Of a DNA stretch of 64,000 nt, positions 37,020 through 45,129 are shown piece after piece. Positions within the stretch are counted from its first letter, which is position 1, and each line of letters begins with the position of its first letter. Location of the stretch: the NCBI RefSeq assembly GCF_016864375.1, contig NZ_CP069354.1, positions 2,563,501-2,627,500 of the forward strand, written 5' to 3'. The notes beneath the pieces are model-generated. The model was given only the letters and a program-made list of their open reading frames with translations, was not told where the DNA came from and searched no databases. The position numbers were made by a program, and so were the translations under genes. Source of the DNA: Microvirga sp. VF16. Lineage in GTDB: Bacteria; Pseudomonadota; Alphaproteobacteria; Rhizobiales; Beijerinckiaceae.

Positions 37020-37628
37020 TTGACCAAAGACACCCAATACGGTCAGCGGCCCCTTCGCGTTGCGATCATCGAGGAAAACAGCATCAGGGCGGCCATTCTC
37101 GTCGATGGATTGCGGGAGGCCGGGATTGTGGACGTAGAGGTCATCGAGACGATGACCAACATGCTCCGGCGCCTGAGCACCATCGATCCGGATGTGATCA
37201 TCATCGGCATCGAGAACCCAAGCCGCGATGTCCTGGAGCAGATGTTCCAGGTCTCCAAGCTGGTGTCACGCCCCGTGGCCATGTTCGTGGATCGATCCGA
37301 TGGATCCATGATCCAGGCAGCGGTGGAGGCGGGCGTGTCCGCCTATGTGGTCGATGGACTGCGCAAGGAGCGTGTGAAGCCCATCGTGGACATGGCGGTG
37401 AGCCGCTTCAATGCCTTCGAGCGTCTGCAGCGTGAGCTTTTGGAGGCACGCAGCGAACTGGCCTCTCGAAAGGTGATCGAGCGGGCGAAGGGCATTCTCA
37501 TGAGAACGAGGCAGCTCTCGGAAGAGGAGGCCTATGGCCTGCTTCGCCAGACTGCCATGAACGAGAAAAGGAAGCTTGTCGACATCGCCCAAAGCGTGGT
37601 GACCGCAGCTTCCCTGCTGGAGAAATAA
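37020..37628 (+). CDS. nasT: NasT-type ANTAR-domain RNA-binding antiterminator
   Basis: A protein of about 202 residues. An N-terminal receiver-like domain is followed by a coiled linker and a C-terminal ANTAR domain (RKVIERAKGILMRTRQLSEEEAYGLLRQTAM in outline). ANTAR binds paired hexaloop hairpins in nascent RNA and prevents termination. In the receiver the usual phosphorylated Asp at the end of strand 3 is replaced (VIIIGIENPSRD), fitting control by NasS binding and not by phosphorylation. There is no in-frame ATG; TTG 37020 gives the normal family length and TTG 36966 is an alternative. Its likely RNA target is the leader at 39008-39169. Confidence 0.88.
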   Translation: MTKDTQYGQRPLRVAIIEENSIRAAILVDGLREAGIVDVEVIETMTNMLRRLSTIDPDVIIIGIENPSRDVLEQMFQVSKLVSRPVAMFVDRSDGSMIQAAVEAGVSAYVVDGLRKERVKPIVDMAVSRFNAFERLQRELLEARSELASRKVIERAKGILMRTRQLSEEEAYGLLRQTAMNEKRKLVDIAQSVVTAASLLEK

Positions 37629-37630
37629 GC

Positions 37631-38926
37631 GTGCGGGATTTGGAAGAGGCGGGGAGTGGACCCATGCATCAGGCCGGGTCGGTCAATGACACTCCCTCGG
37701 AGACGAGGGGGTGTCCGGTGCCCGAGCGTCTGGTCCGTGTCGGGTTCATCCCCCTTGTCGACATGGCCGTGCTGGTGGCTGCCGCCGAGCAGGGGTTTGC
37801 CCGTCGCGAGGGCATTCGCCTAGAATTGATCAAAGATGTGTCGTGGTCCAACATTCGCGACCGGCTGGCGTTTCGCCAATTCGACGTTGCCCACATGCTG
37901 AGTCCGATGCCGATCGCATCGCAGCTTCATCTGGGATCCAACCCCTATCCCTGTTTCACACCTTTCGCCCTCGGGCGCGGCGGCAACGCGATCACGCTTT
38001 CGGTCGAGCTCTATCGCGAGATGCAGGCACTCGCCGGCCTCGATGGCTCGGAGGACGCGCTCACCAACGGCCGGGCCCTGAAGCAGGTGGTCGAGCGGAG
38101 GCGGCACGTTGGCAAGAAGCCGCTCGTCTTCGCCATGACTTATCCCTTCTCCTCCCACAATTACGAATTCCGGTTCTGGCTCGCGGCAGCCGGGATCAGC
38201 CCTGACACTGACGTGACGATGACGATCGTACCGCCTCCGCTCACCGTTGATGCGATGGCGGCGCGAGCCATCGATGGCTTCTGTGTCAATGCCCCTTGGA
38301 ACGTAATCGCGGTGGAGAAAGGCGTTGGACGCATGGTGGCGACCAAGGCCGATATCTGGCCCTCTGCGCCGGAAAAGGTGCTGGGTGTCAGCCCGGAATG
38401 GGCGGAGGAAAATCCGGAGACGCTGTCTCGCCTCATCGTTGCACTCGATGCCGCAGCCCGTTGGTGTGATGACGAGCGGAACCACAAGGCCTTGGCGGAC
38501 ATGATGTCGGATCCTGCCTATCTGGGCGTTCCATCCGAGATGATCCTGCGCCTGCTTTCCGGGCAACTGACGGTGGATCCCGACGGCAGGACGCGGCATG
38601 TGGAGAACTACCTGACCTTCCACGATCAGTCGGCAAATTTCCCCTGGATCAGCCAGGCGCTCTGGATCTACAGCCAGATGGTGCGCTGGGGACAGGTTGC
38701 CTACGACGAGACCGGTCTATCCCAAGTCCGGGCAGCCTACCGTCCTGACATGTATCGCGCGGTTCTGGGAAGCTCGGGCGTTCCGATACCGTCCGTCGAC
38801 AGCAGGATCGAGGGCGCAGAACTAGAGAAGTTCATCGATGGGCGACGCTTCGTGCCCGATGACGTTCCCGGCTACGTGGCAGGTTTCGACATCCGGAACG
38901 GGATCAAGCCGACGGTCGTGGAATAG
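37631..38926 (+). CDS. nasS: NasS-type nitrate/nitrite sensor protein
   Basis: Up to 431 residues, homologous to the NrtA/CmpA nitrate-binding proteins but without a signal peptide, as expected for the cytoplasmic sensor NasS. Conserved segments include VRVGFIPLVDMAVLVAAAEQGFARREGI, ARAIDGFCVNAPWNVIAVEKG and the PPLTVDAM loop. NasS holds NasT inactive until nitrate or nitrite binds. The GTG at 37631 lies two bases after nasT with a GGAG eight bases upstream. ATG 37664 (GGGGAG upstream) is an equally good start giving 420 residues. Confidence 0.9.
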   Translation: MRDLEEAGSGPMHQAGSVNDTPSETRGCPVPERLVRVGFIPLVDMAVLVAAAEQGFARREGIRLELIKDVSWSNIRDRLAFRQFDVAHMLSPMPIASQLHLGSNPYPCFTPFALGRGGNAITLSVELYREMQALAGLDGSEDALTNGRALKQVVERRRHVGKKPLVFAMTYPFSSHNYEFRFWLAAAGISPDTDVTMTIVPPPLTVDAMAARAIDGFCVNAPWNVIAVEKGVGRMVATKADIWPSAPEKVLGVSPEWAEENPETLSRLIVALDAAARWCDDERNHKALADMMSDPAYLGVPSEMILRLLSGQLTVDPDGRTRHVENYLTFHDQSANFPWISQALWIYSQMVRWGQVAYDETGLSQVRAAYRPDMYRAVLGSSGVPIPSVDSRIEGAELEKFIDGRRFVPDDVPGYVAGFDIRNGIKPTVVE

Positions 38927-38971
38927 GCATTGCACCGCACACAACAAAGGCGCAGTGCACAAATTATGACC

Positions 38972-39000
38972 TTGAGCAAGATATAGGCAGTCTGTACCTT
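38972..39000 (+). promoter_or_regulatory. Putative promoter of the nitrate assimilation operon
   Basis: TTGAGC (38972-38977) and TACCTT (38995-39000) are separated by 17 bases. Transcription would begin near 39007, right at the base of the first leader hairpin. The boxes are weak by consensus and chosen by eye. Confidence 0.35.
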
Positions 39001-39007
39001 TTCTAAG

Positions 39008-39046
39008 TGAGAGAAGGGCGGGACAACGAAGTCCGAGCCACTCTCA
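39008..39046 (+). promoter_or_regulatory. Leader hairpin P1 with ANTAR-type hexaloop AACGAA
   Basis: The outer stem TGAGAG/CTCTCA (39008-39013 with 39041-39046), an inner GGC/GCC and the apical GGAC/GTCC present the six-base loop AACGAA at 39025-39030. A at loop position 1 and G at position 4 match the recognition rule known for ANTAR targets. Confidence 0.8.
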
Positions 39047-39053
39047 AACGATA

Positions 39054-39074
39054 GGCCGTCAACGATGACGGACC
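39054..39074 (+). promoter_or_regulatory. Leader hairpin P2 with ANTAR-type hexaloop AACGAT
   Basis: GG-CCGTC (39054-39060) pairs with GACGG-(A)-CC (39067-39074), leaving loop AACGAT at 39061-39066. It starts seven bases after P1. An alternative, mutually exclusive stem TCAACG/CGTTGA (39059-39064 with 39074-39079) is also possible. Confidence 0.8.
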
Positions 39075-39080
39075 GTTGAT

Positions 39081-39094
39081 GCCTCAAAAGAGGC
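39081..39094 (+). promoter_or_regulatory. Leader hairpin without hexaloop
   Basis: GCCTC and GAGGC close an AAAA tetraloop, and wobble pairs extend the stem to about eight base pairs. It lies between P2 and P3 and lacks a T tract, so it is probably structural. Confidence 0.6.
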
Positions 39095-39099
39095 GTTCC

Positions 39100-39113
39100 C
39101 GACAACGACGTCG
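39100..39113 (+). promoter_or_regulatory. Leader hairpin P3 with ANTAR-type hexaloop AACGAC, overlapping the terminator
   Basis: CGAC (39100-39103) and GTCG (39110-39113) close the loop AACGAC (39104-39109), again A at 1 and G at 4. Its 3' arm is part of the 5' arm of the terminator (39109-39114), so P3 and the terminator cannot form together. Confidence 0.7.
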
Positions 39114-39169
39114 CTGGATCAGCTGTGCCCGCTCACCTGCGGCATTCAGTTCATCTCGCGGCGTTTTTT
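39109..39169 (+). terminator. Intrinsic leader terminator before nrtA
   Basis: A long imperfect hairpin built from CGTCGC/GCGGCG (39109-39114 with 39158-39163), 39116-39119 with 39153-39156, 39121-39125 with 39147-39151, and CCGC/GCGG (39129-39132 with 39139-39142). It is followed directly by six T (39164-39169). It lies 140 bases before the nrtA start, so by default it would stop transcription of the whole nitrate operon. Confidence 0.8.
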
Positions 39170-39308
39170 GCGTTTCGGCCGGGCCTGCATGGTCCGGCAA
39201 CAGGAGATCTGCGTCTGTGATCGAGCCTCGGGCTCCAGGCGGATCCACCTGATGAAGTTTCATCGACTCTCGTCCGCATGGCGTGACGGCAGGAACAGGG
39301 GAAGCACG

Positions 39309-40601
39309 ATGCAGACACCGAAGATCACCCGTCGAGACGCGCTCCGCGGCGCCAGCGCCGCCTTGACGCTCGCCGCTGTGAAGTCGGCCTTCCCCGGCGG
39401 TGCATTCGCGCAGAGTGCGGAGCCGGAGACGAAGACCGTCAAGCTCGGCTACATCGCACTCACCGATGCGGCGGCGCTGATCGTCGCCAAGGAAAAGGGC
39501 TTCTTCGCAAAGCACGGGCTGCCGGATGCGGAGGTGCTGAAGCAGGCCTCCTGGGGCGCGACCCGCGACAACCTCGTGCTCGGCTCCGAGGCGAACGGCA
39601 TCGACGGCGCTCATATCCTGACGCCGATGCCGTATCTGATCTCGACGGGGAAGGTGACGCAGGGCAGCGTGCCGACGCCGATGTATATTCTCGCCCGCCT
39701 CAACCTCGATGCGCAGGCGATCTCCGTCGCCGCCGAATATAACGGCCTGAAGCTCGGCCTCGATGCATCCCCGCTGAAGGAGGCCTTCGCGAAAAAGCGC
39801 GCGGCCGGCGGTGATCCGAAGGTCGCGATGACCTTTCCGGGCGGCACGCACGATCTCTGGATCCGCTATTGGCTCGCCGCCGGCGGCATCGATCCCGACA
39901 AGGACGTCTCCACCATCGTGGTGCCGCCGCCGCAGATGGTCGCCAACATGAAGGTCGGCACGATGGATGCGTTCTGCGTCGGCGAGCCGTGGAATGCGCA
40001 GCTCATCAACCAGAAGCTCGGATACACCGCAGCCAACACCTACGAGATCTGGAACAAGCATCCCGAAAAGGCGCTCGGTCTGCGCGCTGCCTGGGTCGAC
40101 AAGCACCCGAAGGCAGCGAAAGCGCTGCTCATGGCCGTGATGGAGGCTCAGGCCTGGTGCGACAAGCTCGAGAACCGCGAGGAGATGTGCAAGATCGTCG
40201 GCACCCGCGCCTGGTTCAACGTGCCCGTCGCCGACATCCTGCCGCGCCAGAAGGGCGAATACGACTACGGCATCGAAGGCAAGGTCGTGAAGGACTCGCC
40301 CGGCATCATGAAGTTCTGGCGCGACCATGCCTCGTTCCCGTTCAAGTCGCACGACCTCTGGTTCATCGCGGAGAACATCCGCTGGGGCAAGTTCGAGACG
40401 AACACCGACGCCAAGGCGCTGGTCGACAAGGTCAACCGCGCCGATCTCTGGCGGGAGGCGGCGAAGACCCTCGGCATCGCCGCAAGCGATATCCCGGCCA
40501 GCGACAGCCGCGGCAAGGAGACCTTCTTCGACGGCAAGGTCTTCGATCCGGACAATCCGCAGGCCTATCTGGCGAGCCTGCCCATCAAGCGCATCGCGTA
40601 A
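39309..40601 (+). CDS. nrtA: Nitrate ABC transporter substrate-binding protein
   Basis: A 430-residue binding protein of the NrtA/CmpA family. It begins with a twin-arginine signal (ITRRDALRGASAALTL) and a cleavage site near FAQS. The mature part has VKLGYIALTDAAALIVAKEKGFF and NMKVGTMDAFCVGEPWNAQL, typical of nitrate binders. The ATG at 39309 was chosen for the signal peptide; an upstream TTG in frame lies in the terminator T tract. It is the first gene of the assimilation operon, downstream of the hexaloop leader. Confidence 0.93.
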   Translation: MQTPKITRRDALRGASAALTLAAVKSAFPGGAFAQSAEPETKTVKLGYIALTDAAALIVAKEKGFFAKHGLPDAEVLKQASWGATRDNLVLGSEANGIDGAHILTPMPYLISTGKVTQGSVPTPMYILARLNLDAQAISVAAEYNGLKLGLDASPLKEAFAKKRAAGGDPKVAMTFPGGTHDLWIRYWLAAGGIDPDKDVSTIVVPPPQMVANMKVGTMDAFCVGEPWNAQLINQKLGYTAANTYEIWNKHPEKALGLRAAWVDKHPKAAKALLMAVMEAQAWCDKLENREEMCKIVGTRAWFNVPVADILPRQKGEYDYGIEGKVVKDSPGIMKFWRDHASFPFKSHDLWFIAENIRWGKFETNTDAKALVDKVNRADLWREAAKTLGIAASDIPASDSRGKETFFDGKVFDPDNPQAYLASLPIKRIA

Positions 40602-40619
40602 AATTCGGAGAACAGGCTC

Positions 40620-41522
40620 ATGGTTCATTCCGCACGCGTCCTCGCCCTCCCGAATCCGAAGGTCGCCCTCCCGGCACAGCAGGCTGCATTGCATCCGCTG
40701 GCACCGAAGCCGGTCAGCCTTGCCTCCCGCGCCCTGAAGATCGGTAGCCGCGTCGCCACACAACTGGCGCCGCCGGTTCTGACCATCGCCCTGCTGCTGC
40801 TGCTTTGGCAGATGCTGGCATCGGGGCCCACTTCGGCGCTTCCAAGCCCTCTCAAGGTGATAGACGACAGCTGGGAGATCATCGTCAATCCGTTCAAGGT
40901 CGGAAACGGCATCGACCAGGGACTCTTCTGGCACGTGTCGGCCTCTCTCGTGCGCGTCGGCTACGGCTATATCCTCGCTGCGATCGTCGGAATCGGAGTG
41001 GGCGTCCTGCTCGGCCAGTCGACGCTCGCCATGCGTGGCCTCGATCCGGTGTTCCAGGTCCTGCGCACCATCCCGCCGCTCGCCTGGCTGCCGCTTTCGC
41101 TGGCGGCCTTCCGCGACGGGCAGCCTTCGGCAATCTTCGTGATCTTCATCACGAGCGTCTGGCCGATCCTGATCAACACCTCGGTCGGCATCCGCAACAT
41201 CCCGCAGGATTATCGCAACGTCGCCAAGGTCCTACGCCTGTCGCCCATCGAGTTCTTCACCCGCATCATGGTGCCCGCAACGGTGCCACACATGTTCACC
41301 GGCCTTCGCATCGGCATCGGCCTGTCCTGGCTTGCCATCGTGGCGGCCGAGATGCTGATCGGCGGCGTCGGCATCGGCTTCTTCATCTGGGATGCGTGGA
41401 ACTCCTCGCTCATCTCCGACATCATCGTGGCCCTGGTCTATGTGGGCGTCGTCGGCTTCCTGCTCGACCGTTCCATCGCAGCCATCGGCCATCTGCTCAC
41501 CCGCGGCACCGCTGCGCAATAG
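40620..41522 (+). CDS. nrtB: Nitrate ABC transporter permease
   Basis: A 300-residue inner-membrane permease of the NrtB/SsuC family. After a roughly 50-residue cytoplasmic start there are about six helices with the motifs FQVLRTIPPLAWLPLSLAAF and the EAA loop RVLRLSPIEFFTRIMVPA-like region. ATG 40620 has GGAG nine bases upstream. It partners with NrtA and the following ATPase. Confidence 0.93.
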   Translation: MVHSARVLALPNPKVALPAQQAALHPLAPKPVSLASRALKIGSRVATQLAPPVLTIALLLLLWQMLASGPTSALPSPLKVIDDSWEIIVNPFKVGNGIDQGLFWHVSASLVRVGYGYILAAIVGIGVGVLLGQSTLAMRGLDPVFQVLRTIPPLAWLPLSLAAFRDGQPSAIFVIFITSVWPILINTSVGIRNIPQDYRNVAKVLRLSPIEFFTRIMVPATVPHMFTGLRIGIGLSWLAIVAAEMLIGGVGIGFFIWDAWNSSLISDIIVALVYVGVVGFLLDRSIAAIGHLLTRGTAAQ

Positions 41523-41533
41523 GGAGAAGCATC

Positions 41534-42328
41534 ATGGCCTATCTCAAGATCGACCACGTCGGCATCTCCTTCCAACGCGCGGGCGCCACGACGGAAGTGC
41601 TGCGGGACGTGAACCTCTCCATCGACAAGGGCGAATACGTCTCGATCATCGGCCATTCCGGCTGCGGCAAATCCACGGTGCTCAACATCGTGGCGGGCCT
41701 TCTGCCGCCGAGCCAGGGCGGCGTGCTCCTGGAGGGCAGGGCGGTCGAGGGCCCGGGGCCGGACCGCGCCGTGGTGTTCCAGAACCACTCTCTCCTGCCC
41801 TGGCTGACCGTGCGCGAAAACGTGGAGCTCGCCGTCAACAAGGTCTTCCGCGGCAGGAAGTCGAAGGCGGAGCGCCGCGACTGGACGCGGCACAATCTCG
41901 AGCTGGTGCATATGGCTCATGCGGAGAACAAGCGGCCTCACGAGATCTCCGGCGGCATGAAGCAGCGCGTCGGCATCGCTCGCGCGCTCGCCATGGAGCC
42001 GAAGATCCTGCTGCTCGACGAGCCATTCGGTGCCCTCGATGCTCTGACCCGCGCCCATCTCCAGGATCAGGTCATGGAGATCCACGGCCGCCTCGGCAAC
42101 ACCATCATCATGATCACCCATGATGTCGATGAAGCGGTGCTGCTCTCCGACCGGATCGTCATGATGACGAACGGTCCTGCCGCCACCATCGGCGAGGACT
42201 TGAGCGTCAACCTCGAGCGTCCGCGCAGGCGCCTCGAGCTGGTCGGCAATTCCACTTACAACGACGCCCGTGCCGCCGTGCTTGAGTTCCTCTATGCACG
42301 CCACCGGGCTCCGACACTCGCAGCGTAA
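41534..42328 (+). CDS. Nitrate ABC transporter ATP-binding protein (NrtC/NrtD type)
   Basis: A 264-residue ATPase with Walker A GHSGCGKST, VVFQNHSLLPWLTV after the Q-loop, signature ISGGMKQRV, Walker B ILLLDEPFGALD and an H-loop THDVDEAV. It is the short NrtD-like form without the NrtA-like C-terminal domain of cyanobacterial NrtC, so one homodimeric ATPase probably serves the importer. AGGGAGAAG precedes ATG 41534. Confidence 0.93.
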   Translation: MAYLKIDHVGISFQRAGATTEVLRDVNLSIDKGEYVSIIGHSGCGKSTVLNIVAGLLPPSQGGVLLEGRAVEGPGPDRAVVFQNHSLLPWLTVRENVELAVNKVFRGRKSKAERRDWTRHNLELVHMAHAENKRPHEISGGMKQRVGIARALAMEPKILLLDEPFGALDALTRAHLQDQVMEIHGRLGNTIIMITHDVDEAVLLSDRIVMMTNGPAATIGEDLSVNLERPRRRLELVGNSTYNDARAAVLEFLYARHRAPTLAA

Positions 42329-42339
42329 GGAGAGTGACG

Positions 42340-44790
42340 ATGCCCAGAAAGCTTGTCGTCATCGGCAACGGCATGGCCGCAGGCCGTGCCCTGGAGGAGC
42401 TGTTCGAGCGCGCTCCCGGCGAATACGAGGTCACGATCTTCGGCGCCGAGCCGCGGGTAAACTACAACCGCATCATGCTCTCGCCGGTTCTTTCGGGCGA
42501 GAAGGCCTATGAGGACATCCTCATCCACGACGATGCCTGGTACGAGACCCATGGCATCACCCTCCATCGCGGCAAGCAGGTCGTCGCGATCGACCGGCAG
42601 GCCAAGCGCGTGACCGCGGCGGACGGAACGACGGCAGATTACGATCAACTTCTCGTCGCCACCGGCTCAGTGCCCTTCGTGGTGCCGATCCCCGGAGCGA
42701 CCCTGCCGGGCGTGGTCACCTACCGCGATCTCGACGACGTCAACACGATGCTCGAAGCGGCCGGGAAGGGCGGTCGCGCCGTCGTCATCGGCGGCGGCCT
42801 GCTCGGGCTTGAGGCGGCGGCCGGCCTGCAGGCGCAGGGCATGGAGGTCACGGTTCTCCACCTCATGCCGACCCTGATGGAGCGCCAGCTCGATCCGTCC
42901 TCGGGCTATCTGCTCCAGAAGGCGTTCGAGGACCGCGGCATCGCGGTGCGCTGCAAGGCGAACACCCACGCGATCCTGGGCGACACGCATGTGACCGGCG
43001 TCCGGCTCGATGACGGCACCGAGCTGCCGGCGGATATCGTCGTCATGGCGGTCGGCATCCGGCCGAATGCGGTCCTGGCGAAGGAGGCAGGCCTCGAGAC
43101 CAACCGTGGCGTGCTCGTCGGCGACGACATGCGCACGAGCGACCCGGACGTGTTCGCGGTCGGCGAATGCGTCGAGCATCGCGGCCTCTGCTACGGCCTC
43201 GTGGCGCCACTCTACGAGATGGCGAAGGTCGTCGCCGCGCAGCTCGCCGGCGACGAGACGGCCGCCTATACCGGTTCGGTCACCGCGACCAAGCTGAAGG
43301 TGACCGGCATCGACCTGTTCTCGGCGGGTGATTTCGGCGAGGCCAAGGACCGGCAGGACATCGTCCTGCGCGATGCGGCACGCGGCATCTACAAGCGCCT
43401 CGTGCTCAAAGAGAACCGCATCGTCGGCGCGGTGCTCTACGGCGAGACCGGGGACGGCTCCTGGTTCTTCGATCTCCTGCGCAAGGAGACGGATGTCACG
43501 GAATTGCGCGATACCCTGATTTTCGGTCAATCCTATGTTGGGGGTGCCCCCCTGGACCCTACGGCGGCCGTTGCAGCCTTGCCGGATGATGCGGAAATCT
43601 GCGGCTGCAACGGCGTCTGCAAGGGCAAGATCGTCCAGGCGATCACCGACAAGGGCCTGAGCTCGCTCGCCGAGGTGAGGGCGCATACCAAGGCTTCCGC
43701 CTCCTGCGGCACCTGCACCGGCCTCGTCGAGCAGGTGATGACCCTGACGCTCGGCGACAAGTTCGCCAAGTCGGCGGCCGAGCCGATGTGCGGCTGCACC
43801 GATCTCGGCCACGACGATGTGCGCCGCCTCATCCGCGCGGCGGAGCTGAAGTCGATCCCGGCCGTCATGCAGGAACTGGGCTGGAAGAGCTCCTGCGGCT
43901 GCGCCAAGTGCCGCCCGGCCCTGAACTATTATCTCCTCTGTGACTGGCCGGAGGAATACGAGGACGACGGTCGCTCGCGCTTCATCAACGAGCGGGTCCA
44001 TGCCAACATCCAGAAGGATGGCACCTATTCGGTCGTGCCGCGCATGTGGGGCGGCCTCACCAACCCGCGGGAGCTGCGCGCCATCGCGGATGTGGCCGAG
44101 CGCTACAATATCCCGACCGTGAAGGTCACGGGCGGTCAGCGCATCGACCTGTTGGGCGTGCGCAAGGAGGATCTGCCCGCGGTCTGGGCCGACCTCAACG
44201 ATGCCGGCATGGTCTCGGGCCACGCCTATGCCAAGGGCCTGCGCACGGTGAAGACCTGCGTCGGCAAGGAATGGTGCCGTTTCGGCACGCAGGACTCGAC
44301 CGGCCTCGGCGTCAGGATCGAGAAGTTCATGTGGGGCTCCTGGACGCCGGCGAAGGTGAAGATGGGCGTCTCCGGTTGCCCGCGGAACTGTGCGGAATCG
44401 ACCTGCAAGGATGTGGGCGTGATCTGTGTCGATTCCGGCTACGAGATCCACTTCGCCGGCGCCGCCGGCCTCCACATCAAGGGCACGCAGCTGCTCTGCA
44501 AGGTGCCGGAGGAGGACGAGTGCATCGAGGTCATCGCGGCCCTGACGCAGCTCTACCGCGAGCAGGGGCACTATCTCGAGCGCATGTACAAATGGGCCGA
44601 CCGGGTCGGCGTCGATTCCATTCGCGCGACTGTCGTCGACGATCTCGAGAAGCGCCGAGGTCTCTATGAGCGCTTCGTGATCTCCCAGCGCAATGCGCAG
44701 GTCGATCCCTGGGCCGAGCGGGTCGCCGGCCGCGATGCGCACGAGTTCAGGCCCATGGCGAACTTCACCCTGGCGGAGGCAGCGGAATGA
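42340..44790 (+). CDS. nirB: Assimilatory nitrite reductase [NAD(P)H], large subunit
   Basis: An 816-residue flavo-siroheme enzyme reducing nitrite to ammonium. Domains in order: FAD/NAD(P)-binding region (LVVIGNGMAAGRALEEL and VVIGGGLLGLEAAAGLQ), one BFD-type [2Fe-2S] domain (CGCNGVCKG then CGTC), a second cysteine cluster (MCGCTD, SCGCAKCRP), and the nitrite/sulfite reductase ferredoxin-like and siroheme/[4Fe-4S] domains. The cluster cysteines are in CVGKEWCRFG and SGCPRNCAESTC. ATG 42340 follows GGAGAGTGACG. It needs siroheme, supplied by cysG downstream. Confidence 0.96.
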   Translation: MPRKLVVIGNGMAAGRALEELFERAPGEYEVTIFGAEPRVNYNRIMLSPVLSGEKAYEDILIHDDAWYETHGITLHRGKQVVAIDRQAKRVTAADGTTADYDQLLVATGSVPFVVPIPGATLPGVVTYRDLDDVNTMLEAAGKGGRAVVIGGGLLGLEAAAGLQAQGMEVTVLHLMPTLMERQLDPSSGYLLQKAFEDRGIAVRCKANTHAILGDTHVTGVRLDDGTELPADIVVMAVGIRPNAVLAKEAGLETNRGVLVGDDMRTSDPDVFAVGECVEHRGLCYGLVAPLYEMAKVVAAQLAGDETAAYTGSVTATKLKVTGIDLFSAGDFGEAKDRQDIVLRDAARGIYKRLVLKENRIVGAVLYGETGDGSWFFDLLRKETDVTELRDTLIFGQSYVGGAPLDPTAAVAALPDDAEICGCNGVCKGKIVQAITDKGLSSLAEVRAHTKASASCGTCTGLVEQVMTLTLGDKFAKSAAEPMCGCTDLGHDDVRRLIRAAELKSIPAVMQELGWKSSCGCAKCRPALNYYLLCDWPEEYEDDGRSRFINERVHANIQKDGTYSVVPRMWGGLTNPRELRAIADVAERYNIPTVKVTGGQRIDLLGVRKEDLPAVWADLNDAGMVSGHAYAKGLRTVKTCVGKEWCRFGTQDSTGLGVRIEKFMWGSWTPAKVKMGVSGCPRNCAESTCKDVGVICVDSGYEIHFAGAAGLHIKGTQLLCKVPEEDECIEVIAALTQLYREQGHYLERMYKWADRVGVDSIRATVVDDLEKRRGLYERFVISQRNAQVDPWAERVAGRDAHEFRPMANFTLAEAAE

Positions 44791-45119
44791 GCGAGTGGAT
44801 CGATGTGGGTACGGTCGACGACGTGCCGGTTCTCGGATCACGCGTCGTGCAGGCGCCCGGCGGCGACATCGCCGTGTTCAAGGCAGCGGACGGGACGCTG
44901 TTCGCCCTGCGTGATCGCTGCCCGCACAAGGGTGGGCCGCTGTCCCAGGGTATCGTGCACGGCCATTCGGTGACATGTCCACTGCACAATTGGGTCATCA
45001 GCCTGGAAACGGGAGAAGCACAGGGCGCGGACCATGGCTGCACCCACAAGATCCCACTGCGGATCGAGGGCTCGCGCATCCTGCTCGCGGCCTCATCCCT
45101 GATGGCCCGCGCTGCCTGA
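44787..45119 (+). CDS. nirD: Assimilatory nitrite reductase, small subunit (Rieske type)
   Basis: A 110-residue Rieske-fold protein. Ligands CPH (Cys45, His47) and CPLH (Cys64, His67) are all present, so it probably carries a [2Fe-2S] cluster, unlike NirD proteins that have lost it. It forms the nitrite reductase complex with NirB, whose stop overlaps its ATG by four bases. Confidence 0.95.
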   Translation: MSEWIDVGTVDDVPVLGSRVVQAPGGDIAVFKAADGTLFALRDRCPHKGGPLSQGIVHGHSVTCPLHNWVISLETGEAQGADHGCTHKIPLRIEGSRILLAASSLMARAA

Positions 45120-45129
45120 GGAGGGGATC

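Noticed and set aside
38930..38960. Possible NtrC site (TTGCAC ... GTGCAC) upstream of the nas leader
   Set aside because: The half-sites are too far apart for the usual NtrC spacing and no sigma-54 promoter was found downstream.
39081..39097. GCCTC/GAGGC hairpin considered as the leader terminator
   Set aside because: Only two T residues follow; the hairpin at 39109-39163 with six T is a much better terminator.
39084..40934. 616-codon open frame antisense to nrtA, reaching into the leader
   Set aside because: Composition-driven shadow; its end falls in the hexaloop leader, which has RNA structure instead.
42667..44841. 724-codon open frame antisense to nirB
   Set aside because: GC-rich codon bias keeps the opposite frame open; the sequence shows no domain, and the plus strand encodes unmistakable NirB.
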